NCBI RefSeq assembly: GCF_022347765.1
Contig: NZ_JAKRFZ010000001.1
Span: 558,001 to 622,000, forward strand
Reading direction: 5' to 3'
From: Pseudoalteromonas sp. OOF1S-7
GTDB lineage: Bacteria > Pseudomonadota > Gammaproteobacteria > Enterobacterales > Alteromonadaceae
Length of the DNA: 64,000 nucleotides
Shown: piece by piece, positions 9,370-16,173 of the stretch
Position numbering within the stretch: position 1 is the first letter of the stretch
How the letters are laid out: each line of letters starts with the position of its first letter
Made by a program: the position numbers and the translations under genes
The notes under the pieces: model-generated
Database searches by the model: none
Seen by the model: the letters and a program-made list of their open reading frames with translations, nothing else
What the model was told of the DNA's origin: nothing

Positions 9370-10743
9370 TCAACTTCGCGCAGGTGGTGGCATAATGGCT
9401 TCGTCGCTGTACACCAGTTTCTTATTCATTTCACGACGCAGCAGCAGAAAGCTGATCGCAGCCTGACAATACACAGTAGCAACAGAAAACACCCAGATCT
9501 GCTCGATCTCAAAATCCGGCTGTCCCGCTAACCAGACAACCGGGACAGCAAACAATATAAAACGACTGGCTGTACTATACAGTGCAGGCCAGGTATTACC
9601 CAACGCCTGAAACATACCCGACGCCGCAAAGGTATAACCAGCCGGGACAAAGTTCAGACTGACATACCCCAAAAACGTCGCAGCGACCAATATCACCTGG
9701 GGCTCGTCACTGAACGGAACAAAAAACCAGCTGGCGTTGACCAAACATACAAGCGTCAACATAGCCATCAACACAAAAGTGAGCACGTTGGTGTAGCGAT
9801 AGGTCTGCTGCACCCGGTCATATTTACCCGCGGCATAATTCTGAGCCGCTATCGCGGGGGCCGCAAATGCGACTGCCATGACAGGTAAAAAGAGCACTTG
9901 CATGATCCTGACACCCAGCCCAAACCCCGCCTGAGCGCTTGCACTAAACTGACTCAGTGCCCAGTAAATCACAGACATGTACATAAAGGTGAGTAGAAAC
10001 TCCCCGCCTGAAGGAAGCCCCAGATTAATCACCTGTAGCATACGTTTTCGGTCGGGTATGAGCCCCAGACGCGGCATAGTCAGATAATCCACTTTGCGCA
10101 TGAAGTACCAAAGCGTCATCACCATGGCACAGAGCGCAGACAAAGAACTGGCGAGCCCGGCACCGGTGACGCCCAGCGCGTTGCCCGTCCCCCACCCGGA
10201 GATCAACACAGGTGATAGTACAATATTCACAATAATTGCCAGCATCGAAATCAACATGACAGGCTTAACGACGCCAGTGCCGCGCAGCGCAGCTGCCATC
10301 ACAGTGAGTCCAAACTGCAATAGCAGGGCTGGTAAAAACCAGTAAAAATAGTCAATTGCTTCCTGTCGAGTCGCTGCATCAGGTGTCATAAATTCAAAGA
10401 AAATATGGCAGAATGCATAACCGAGCACAGCAAACACCACCGAGCACCCTCCCGCAATCAGCATACTCTGATGGAATAACGCATTGGCTTCGGCTTGATC
10501 TTTTCTGCCAACCGCATGCGCAACCAAAGTACCACAGCCGATATTAAGCACCTGTGTCAGCGCCATAATAAAAAAGAACACACTGCCCGCACTGCTTACC
10601 CCTGCCAGCGCCGATGCACCGAGAGCACCAACAAAGTACAGATCGACCAGAAAATATAAGGTCTGGATGAACATGCCAACCGCCATCGGAACGGCCATTG
10701 CAATAAGGTGAGTCACGATTTTTCCCTGAGTCAGGTCCTTCAT
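9370..10743 (-). CDS. MATE family multidrug/sodium efflux transporter
   Basis: The 457-residue protein contains about 12 hydrophobic segments in two homologous halves, the normal MATE length and layout. The N-terminus (MAVPMAVGMFIQTLYFLVD) and the first helices match the MatE family. It is expected to sit in the inner membrane and export cationic drugs or metabolites in exchange for sodium or protons. The start ATG at 10743 has AGGAA 9 bases upstream. It is followed by a response regulator gene on the same strand after more than 100 bases, so an operon is not evident. The substrate cannot be predicted. Confidence 0.93.
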   Translation of the reverse strand: MKDLTQGKIVTHLIAMAVPMAVGMFIQTLYFLVDLYFVGALGASALAGVSSAGSVFFFIMALTQVLNIGCGTLVAHAVGRKDQAEANALFHQSMLIAGGCSVVFAVLGYAFCHIFFEFMTPDAATRQEAIDYFYWFLPALLLQFGLTVMAAALRGTGVVKPVMLISMLAIIVNIVLSPVLISGWGTGNALGVTGAGLASSLSALCAMVMTLWYFMRKVDYLTMPRLGLIPDRKRMLQVINLGLPSGGEFLLTFMYMSVIYWALSQFSASAQAGFGLGVRIMQVLFLPVMAVAFAAPAIAAQNYAAGKYDRVQQTYRYTNVLTFVLMAMLTLVCLVNASWFFVPFSDEPQVILVAATFLGYVSLNFVPAGYTFAASGMFQALGNTWPALYSTASRFILFAVPVVWLAGQPDFEIEQIWVFSVATVYCQAAISFLLLRREMNKKLVYSDEAIMPPPARS

Positions 10744-10931
10744 TCACATCATTCCTGAATAATTATGATTATTTAATTGAATCATTGTACCGCTTATTTT
10801 TAACGCATGATCGACTATTTTGCTCAACGTCAGCAGAGAAAACAGTGTAATCCCCACCATTTTCACCGTCCTATCTATACAGACGATGCGTATATGGCAT
10901 ACTGGTTACTCTGTTGATATAGGTAACATCT

Positions 10932-11639
10932 ATGGCAAACCACAATAGCAAAGCACACGCATCTGCGGATACCTCAGCGGCGGTGACTAGCATAATCCAG
11001 GCAATACACAGCCACGATCTGGCACGCATTAAACGCTGCTATGGACAGGCAGCCAGTGCAGAGCAAACGGCACAACTCAGGCACTGCTTTGAAGCCGCAG
11101 GTAACCATGCTGCAAATTACGAACATTACCAGAATATCGTAGCGCATTGCGTCAGTCAGCATGGCTTGCCGGCAGGGGTGGTTGCCGGGATCAATACCAC
11201 AGAGCGATTAGATTTTTTTATGCCGGCATTGCAGGCCGCTAACGCCTTTGATACAACCAATCACCAGGGTAACACTTTTTTGCATTGCCTGTTTGTTAAC
11301 CCAGCCAACCTTTTGCCCCCTTTTAACTACGTCCGTTCACTGCTATTGTTTGAACGCAATGAGTCCCTGGCCAAGGCCTTAGTGGTCCGTAATCATCAGG
11401 GGTTGAATGCGCTGGAAACCTATTTGAGCTTTAATCCGCATAACAGCGAGTTGCCCCGGCATGAGCTGGCAGCCTGGCTGGCATTGTGTGAAGCACAGCG
11501 CAAACTCAGTGGTGTAAACAGTGATAACCTGAGTAAGGTACTGGCTCACCTGGAAGATATCTCTGCGCAAGCACACCGTCTGACACTCGTTGCCAGTTAT
11601 TATCAGACACCGCTCAGTTCACTATCACAGATGAATTAG
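10932..11639 (+). CDS. Uncharacterised cytoplasmic protein with degenerate ankyrin-like repeats
   Basis: This is a 235-residue soluble protein with no signal peptide or membrane helix. An AGGT ribosome-binding site precedes the ATG. The middle part contains stretches resembling ankyrin repeats, such as DTTNHQGNTFLHCLF (about residues 98-112) and a second NHQGLNALETYL about 40 residues later. They are irregular and few, so a dedicated ankyrin call is weak. Its last 26 bases overlap the end of the convergent Ntn-hydrolase gene. I do not recognise a specific family or function; a protein-binding role is only suggested by the repeats. Confidence 0.75.
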   Translation: MANHNSKAHASADTSAAVTSIIQAIHSHDLARIKRCYGQAASAEQTAQLRHCFEAAGNHAANYEHYQNIVAHCVSQHGLPAGVVAGINTTERLDFFMPALQAANAFDTTNHQGNTFLHCLFVNPANLLPPFNYVRSLLLFERNESLAKALVVRNHQGLNALETYLSFNPHNSELPRHELAAWLALCEAQRKLSGVNSDNLSKVLAHLEDISAQAHRLTLVASYYQTPLSSLSQMN

Positions 11640-12093
11640 CGTTTAAAGGCGTATGTAGCCAGAGCGCTCTTTCATTGTGCCGATAGGTTATGACAGTTCC
11701 GCCACTGGACTTGTCCCGCAGACACGCATACTCAACAGCCTCAAATGCGGAACGCCCAAAGTCCATGGCGGCAATTGCCCAGTTAGCGCCACTGCCGATG
11801 GCCCAGTTTAGCGACATGGGTTCCAAAAAGCGGCGACCATGGCGGACTTCACCAAAAAACACAGCCCCATCATCAGCTACAAAAAAGAAAGTACACGCGA
11901 TTTTATCAAACTGATTGTCATGCCAATGCGTAACCAGATGTTCAATTTCAGCACAGTTTCCTGAAGCAAACACATAGCCATCTTCCACACGTTGGCACTT
12001 ACGTGTTGCCCAAGACACAATAGTCTGACTGGTGGAAGTCAGGCTGTCCGTACAAATGGTTTTCGAGTCATGATGATAGGCTATGGTTGTCAA
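11614..12093 (-). CDS. Proteasome/HslV-like Ntn-hydrolase family protein (TTG start)
   Basis: The only good start is TTG at 12093, with AAGGAG six bases upstream. Translation begins Met-Thr-Thr-Ile-Ala. If Met is removed this exposes Thr2, as in proteasome beta subunits and HslV. The later block (AIGSGANWAIAAMDFG, then AFEAVEYA and SGGTV) closely resembles the GSG...A...A segment of proteasome-like proteins. At 159 residues it is slightly shorter than HslV (about 175). No HslU-like ATPase is adjacent, so it is not the HslVU protease. Related stand-alone proteins occur in bacteria and phages, with poorly known function. It overlaps its convergent neighbour by 26 bases. Confidence 0.75.
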   Translation of the reverse strand: MTTIAYHHDSKTICTDSLTSTSQTIVSWATRKCQRVEDGYVFASGNCAEIEHLVTHWHDNQFDKIACTFFFVADDGAVFFGEVRHGRRFLEPMSLNWAIGSGANWAIAAMDFGRSAFEAVEYACLRDKSSGGTVITYRHNERALWLHTPLNANSSVIVN

Positions 12094-12397
12094 AAGTGCT
12101 CCTTAGTGATGATCACTGCAATTCAAAATAACCCAAACCTATTGGTCATACCGGTCCATTTTGACCTGATATTCACAATAAACTGCAGAACATACGGTTT
12201 GAACATCAATATAAGGAGTAAAAAATTAATACAAAGTTAACAACCCTGTCAACTGTTCACCACGCAGTGATTCAGCACAGTCCCGGAGCTAAGGACATGC
12301 GCGGTGCGGTGTCCAGATCCAACAGGTATCACCGACAAACAGAACGTGCGCTTGCTCAGCCTCCACCCTACCGGGCAAGAAGCAGTGCAAATATGCT
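12094..12397. other. Intergenic stretch without a recognised gene
   Basis: These 304 bases lie between the Ntn-hydrolase start and the end of the ToxR-like regulator gene. The part next to 12094 is AT-rich and must hold the promoter and AAGGAG site for the TTG-started gene. Short frames on both strands lack a ribosome-binding site and resemble no protein. No clear terminator for the regulator gene is visible. Confidence 0.5.
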
Positions 12398-12865
12398 TTA
12401 AGCCATCAGCGCGACAACAGCAACACCAATGATCAACGCAGCCAGCGGCGCCAGCCACTTCCATGGCAGGCCCTGAGTTTCTTCTGGAACCTGTTCAGAA
12501 CCTGCAGCCACAGGTGCTGATGCAGGCAAAGGGTTCGGTTCGCTGGCCTCAGGTTGTGTCACCACAGGCTCAGAAGGCTGCACAGGCAACTGCCACTGAT
12601 AACCCTTCTTAGAGAACGTTTTAATTGCGTCGTCGCCAAACAGGGCTCGCAAGTGACCAATATTCTGAAACACCACTTGTTCAGTCACGGTTCTGCCCGG
12701 CCAGACATGCTCCAGGATTTCAGCCTTACTGTAAATCTTTTGTGGATCTGTCAAAAACAACCCTAACAACATAGCTGGCTTTTCTTTAATGCCTATTTTT
12801 CGGCCTTGTTTTGATAACGCCAAATTTTGGCAGTCAAACTCAAAATCTTGAAATGTTAACTTCAT
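12398..12865 (-). CDS. ToxR/CadC-like membrane-anchored winged-helix regulator lacking a periplasmic domain
   Basis: Residues 1-92 form an OmpR/PhoB-type winged helix, including the recognition-helix region (FQNIGHLRALFGDD) and the terminal hairpin KKGYQWQLP. A Pro/Glu-rich linker spans about 93-132 and one hydrophobic segment about 135-154. The protein then ends at residue 155, leaving essentially nothing in the periplasm. ToxR and CadC relatives usually carry a sensory periplasmic domain after the membrane helix. Downstream frames show no matching continuation, so a simple frameshift is not evident. AAGGA precedes the ATG by 4 bases. It is probably a DNA-binding regulator tethered to the inner membrane, with unknown targets. 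Confidence 0.85.
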   Translation of the reverse strand: MKLTFQDFEFDCQNLALSKQGRKIGIKEKPAMLLGLFLTDPQKIYSKAEILEHVWPGRTVTEQVVFQNIGHLRALFGDDAIKTFSKKGYQWQLPVQPSEPVVTQPEASEPNPLPASAPVAAGSEQVPEETQGLPWKWLAPLAALIIGVAVVALMA

Positions 12866-13002
12866 CGTCCTTCAGCTTTATAATTATAATATTCGTCACA
12901 TTACAGGGAGTACGAGACCGAACGGTCAACAACATGTCCCTCTTGTTAATGCAACAAGCTTAACATGTTCCCAACCTCGGATCAGTACTCCAATGTAACG
13001 AT

Positions 13003-13908
13003 TTATAACAATCGCCTTCTAAGCTTACTGGTAATGCTTGCCCAGCCATCTTCGCCAAACTGAAATACGGCCAGGCTCACCATAATCACGGCAGCACCAA
13101 CCAGCAAGGTCAGTGTGATCTGCTCATTGTTAAACCAGGCGCCCAGTAGCATCGCAAACCCAGGAGTGATCAGGGTTGTCAGTGCAACCGTGCTGGCTTT
13201 AAGTTTTTGCAGCACATGAAAATAGGCGACAAACCCTACTAAAGAACCAAAAACACTCAGGTATATCGTGGCCAGAACAGAACGCATCTGCCAGTGCTCT
13301 GTGTTCAGCTGACCATCGCTGAACCACCATACCAAACCAAACATAGGCGTCACCAACAACAAAGCTCCAAAGGTCGATGCGAGGGGGTGGATCGCTACTT
13401 GCACACGTTTGATCATCACTCCACTGAGACTAAAGCAACTTACTGCTCCCAGTACATATAACAACCCCTGCGGCGCCAGTGCCAGCTCATTAAGTTGTGA
13501 CGTACAAACCAGATACAGACCGGCCATAGACAAAGCGAGCCCCAGCCATTTGATCAGGCTAAAGCTGACCTCATGCAACAGACGCTGTGCAAGTAAGCCC
13601 GACAACACAGGCGCCAAACCAAATATCAAAGAAATTACACCGGAAGGCACCGTTTGTGCCGCCAGATAACTGAGCAGCATCCCCCCGAAAATCCCCAGAC
13701 TGGAATAGCCATATAAAGTCCATGCTGCACGGGAAGTAGGAACCCGATAACGACCAACCAGTATGATGGCAAAGCACAGCACCAGCGCAATCGCCATGCG
13801 TAAAAAAACACTCAAGGTCGGTGACATGCCCGTACTGCTGATCACAATCCCCAACGGGGTCGTTGACCAGATGATGATAACCATAATGTAAGATGCCTGA
13901 ACTGGCAT
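13003..13908 (-). CDS. EamA (DMT superfamily) permease
   Basis: The start at 13908 is supported by GGGGAG six bases upstream; a GTG 45 bases earlier has no such site. The 301-residue product has about ten membrane helices in two EamA repeats, with the first repeat beginning IIIWSTTPLGIVISS. It is expected to export small metabolites such as amino acids or related compounds across the inner membrane. The exact substrate cannot be read from sequence. It is divergent from the small peptide gene at 14354 across a 445-base gap, and a perfect hairpin lies in its leader. Confidence 0.9.
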   Translation of the reverse strand: MPVQASYIMVIIIWSTTPLGIVISSTGMSPTLSVFLRMAIALVLCFAIILVGRYRVPTSRAAWTLYGYSSLGIFGGMLLSYLAAQTVPSGVISLIFGLAPVLSGLLAQRLLHEVSFSLIKWLGLALSMAGLYLVCTSQLNELALAPQGLLYVLGAVSCFSLSGVMIKRVQVAIHPLASTFGALLLVTPMFGLVWWFSDGQLNTEHWQMRSVLATIYLSVFGSLVGFVAYFHVLQKLKASTVALTTLITPGFAMLLGAWFNNEQITLTLLVGAAVIMVSLAVFQFGEDGWASITSKLRRRLL

Positions 13909-14353
13909 AATGAACTCCCCGAATCGGGGCAGTAAACGAGGCTGGAAATACACAATGATGACTAACCGCCGATACTGCCGCGGTTAGTAATTGACACCTA
14001 CAAACCGCACACAACACGCCATACCGAATTGCTCAGCCAGGTATTAAGCGATGTGTTTACAGTCGTTAGAGTCATGAATATATTTCTTCTTTTAAATGAA
14101 CATCCTTTTTATCATGTCAGGCTACAAAGTCAATAACGTCACCTAAAAAGTTGACACCAGTCAAACGTTCTGCAAATCAGGCTTACAAAAAGCCATCTGC
14201 CAGCGTCGGGGTAAGCCTAATCCCCTCCTGAGCAAGTTTCAATTACCTCCCCTCTAAAACCCCAGACAGAAAACAAACCATTGCTTAGTTCAAAATTATA
14301 AGATAAAACAAACAGACACGAAAAAAGAAAACCAGCTCAATAAGGAAAATAAA
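13909..14353. other. Divergent intergenic region upstream of the EamA permease and the small peptide gene
   Basis: No protein gene is supported in these 445 bases. A perfect 9-base inverted repeat lies at 13961-13988. The right half is AT-rich and ends in the AAGGA site of the 64-residue peptide. Promoters for both flanking genes must lie here, but I could not fix a confident -35/-10 pair. One 16-codon frame near 14095 has no ribosome-binding site. Confidence 0.5.
13961..13988. repeat. Perfect inverted repeat in the leader of the EamA permease gene
   Basis: ACTAACCGC at 13961-13969 pairs with GCGGTTAGT at 13980-13988 around a 10-base loop. It begins about 53 bases upstream of the permease start and has no T-run, so it is more like an operator or leader hairpin than a terminator. 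Confidence 0.5.
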
Positions 14354-14548
14354 ATGAAGCTCATCAAAAAACAAATCAAAATGTTGTCTAAAGATACCAC
14401 TCGTTTACCGGTACTGATGACCGCCAATGTAGCAGGCGGCAGACGCACCCGAGGCAAAGAAATCGGCAATTCTGAAGAAAGTATTTGCACAGCCATCGCC
14501 GCCGCGGGCGCAATCAAGAACTCTGCTGAGAGTATTTGTACGGCCTGA
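14354..14548 (+). CDS. Small double-glycine-leader peptide, candidate ribosomal natural-product (RiPP) precursor
   Basis: AAGGA lies 8 bases before the ATG of this 64-codon frame, and a strong terminator follows 50 bases after the stop. The N-terminus is Lys-rich and hydrophobic (MKLIKKQIKMLSKDTTRLP) and leads to TANVAGG with Gly28-Gly29. This resembles the short leaders of many peptide natural-product precursors. The remaining 35 residues contain a motif twice, NSEESICTA (39-47) and NSAESICTA (56-64), separated by a small Ala-rich spacer. Ser, Thr and Cys in each copy are candidate modification sites. No modification enzyme or peptidase-containing exporter is adjacent, so the role is inferred. 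The antisense frame over this region is rejected. Confidence 0.65.
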   Translation: MKLIKKQIKMLSKDTTRLPVLMTANVAGGRRTRGKEIGNSEESICTAIAAAGAIKNSAESICTA

Positions 14549-14576
14549 GCCTCCAAAGCCTGGTATAGATACAAAT

Positions 14577-14593
14577 ACTGACTCTCAGTCAGT
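14577..14593. repeat. Perfect inverted repeat after the small peptide gene
   Basis: ACTGACT at 14577-14583 is followed by CTC and then AGTCAGT at 14587-14593. It sits just upstream of the GC-rich terminator and may form part of the transcript end structure. Confidence 0.4.
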
Positions 14594-14597
14594 AATC

Positions 14598-14623
14598 AAG
14601 CCGACGCAAAGGTCGGCTTTTTT
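14598..14623 (+). terminator. Rho-independent terminator of the small peptide gene
   Basis: AAGCCGAC (14598-14605) pairs with GTCGGCTT (14612-14619) around a 6-base loop, followed by a T-run. It separates the peptide gene from the MFS transporter gene that starts 93 bases later. Confidence 0.85.
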
Positions 14624-14715
14624 GTGTTCAATACACAGAAATTTGTCTGATCCCGGCGCTTTGTCCTGTCTTTTTTTCTTAGCTTCCCTACAATACCCGC
14701 CACTAAGGAGACAGC

Positions 14716-15894
14716 ATGCAGCAAAAAACCAGCAAACTATTGATTTTTATACTCGCTCTACTGGTGGTGTTTTGTCCACTGGGGATCGATTTGTATTTAC
14801 CCGCCTTCGTTAATATGCAACAGGACCTGGCTGTGAGCGAAGCACAGATCCAGCAAACCGTCGGTATCTATATGCTGGCTGTAGGTCTGGGTCAACTGCT
14901 CGCCGGACCACTTGCCGATAAGTATGGCAGACGTCCGGTTGCCCTGTCCGGCGTCTTACTTTTTGGCATTGGCGCGCTACTGGCCACGATACTGGATGAG
15001 TGGCACTGGATCATGGTTGCACGTGTATTACAGGGTCTGGGTGCCTGTGCTACCTTTGTCAGTGCTTTTGCCATTGTCCGGGATAGCTTTGGCCATAAAG
15101 GCAGTGGCCAGATGATCACGTATCTCAACGGCATCGTCTGCTTTATTCCGGCGCTGGCACCGATCCTGGGCGCCTGGCTGACCCTGGAGTTTGGCTGGCG
15201 CAGTAACTTTACCTTTTTGAGTGGCTTTGCTGCCATCGGCCTCATTTTGGTGCTGGCGCTGTATCGGGAAACCAAGCCCGAAAGCACAGTATACTCAGGC
15301 CACCTGCTTGATTTACGTCGCTTCAGGCCCATGCTGAGCAGTCCTCAGTTTATGTTCAATGCCTGTATTACTATGGTCGGTATGGCCGCCATGCTGGTGT
15401 TCGTAGTCGGTGCCCCAGGCTGGCTCATGACACAACTGGGTCGCCCGGTTGAGGAATTTACCATGTGGTTTACCATCAATGCCGCCATCAGCATTGCTGC
15501 CAGCTTTATCGCGCCGCATTTCATTAAACGTAATTCACAACAGGCGCTGCGGTTTGGCCTGAGCCTATTTACGTTTGGCGGTGTGTTACTGCTGCTCGCG
15601 CCACACAGCCACCCTCTGGCATATCTGCTGCCCATGTATCTGGCATCAGTGGGCTTTGCGTTTACGCTGGGTGCCGCGGCGGGCAATGCCCTGGCACCCT
15701 TTGCCAACCAGGCCGGTACGGCGTCAGCACTGATTGGAGTGATGCAAATGAGTGGTGCCGGACTACTGGCCATGCTCAGTCAGCCTCTGGCATTGCCAGC
15801 CCCGCAACAGTTGGCTGTGCACTTGCTGCTCGGGTTGCCCTTTTTATGCCTGCTGTTTAGTCGCTGCAAAGATAACTTGCATAGCCCAGCCTGA
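14716..15894 (+). CDS. Bcr/CflA-type MFS multidrug efflux transporter
   Basis: An AAGGAG site lies 6 bases before the ATG. The 392-residue protein has 12 predicted membrane helices. It begins with the Bcr/CflA signature region (GIDLYLPAF) and has the MFS loop motif GPLADKYGRRP between helices 2 and 3. It should export drugs or small metabolites from the cytoplasm with proton antiport. It lies downstream of the small peptide gene but behind a terminator, so the two are probably separate transcripts. Whether it exports the peptide is unknown; this family normally handles small molecules. Confidence 0.92.
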   Translation: MQQKTSKLLIFILALLVVFCPLGIDLYLPAFVNMQQDLAVSEAQIQQTVGIYMLAVGLGQLLAGPLADKYGRRPVALSGVLLFGIGALLATILDEWHWIMVARVLQGLGACATFVSAFAIVRDSFGHKGSGQMITYLNGIVCFIPALAPILGAWLTLEFGWRSNFTFLSGFAAIGLILVLALYRETKPESTVYSGHLLDLRRFRPMLSSPQFMFNACITMVGMAAMLVFVVGAPGWLMTQLGRPVEEFTMWFTINAAISIAASFIAPHFIKRNSQQALRFGLSLFTFGGVLLLLAPHSHPLAYLLPMYLASVGFAFTLGAAAGNALAPFANQAGTASALIGVMQMSGAGLLAMLSQPLALPAPQQLAVHLLLGLPFLCLLFSRCKDNLHSPA

Positions 15895-15913
15895 TATCGA
15901 GCACATTAAAAAC

Positions 15914-15957
15914 GGTATCATTATTCTCAATTTAGGCACTAAATAGATAATGATACC
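15914..15957. promoter_or_regulatory. Long-spaced perfect inverted repeat with Fur-box-like halves
   Basis: GGTATCATTAT (15914-15924) is perfectly mirrored by ATAATGATACC (15947-15957) with a 22-base AT-rich spacer. The right half with its preceding base reads GATAATGATA, which matches half of the classical Fur box. There is no T-run, so it does not look like a terminator for the MFS gene. It lies about 216 bases upstream of the subtilisin-like protease gene. Its regulatory role is inferred. Confidence 0.4.
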
Positions 15958-16173
15958 AATTTTCATTTGTAAAAAAGAATAATTAATCTACCCTTCCGGA
16001 CTTCCGCTCATACCATTTCATTCTAAATAGAGAATAATTAATTCCTAAAAGTTCCAACTTAAAGGAAAAATACTTCTTTACGTTAGCGCAATATTACATT
16101 TATCTTAATTACAGTTAATCAAGCGTTAGCGATGTAACCAAGTTAAAATAATTAAAACTATGAGATAACAAAA

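Noticed and set aside
12249-12464. Frameshifted continuation of the ToxR-like regulator as a lost periplasmic domain
   Set aside because: The other-frame translation is Cys-rich and unlike any sensory domain, so the short form is taken as natural.
14296-14574. 92-codon frame antisense to the small peptide gene
   Set aside because: It is a shadow of the peptide gene. The plus strand has the ribosome-binding site, leader pattern and terminator.
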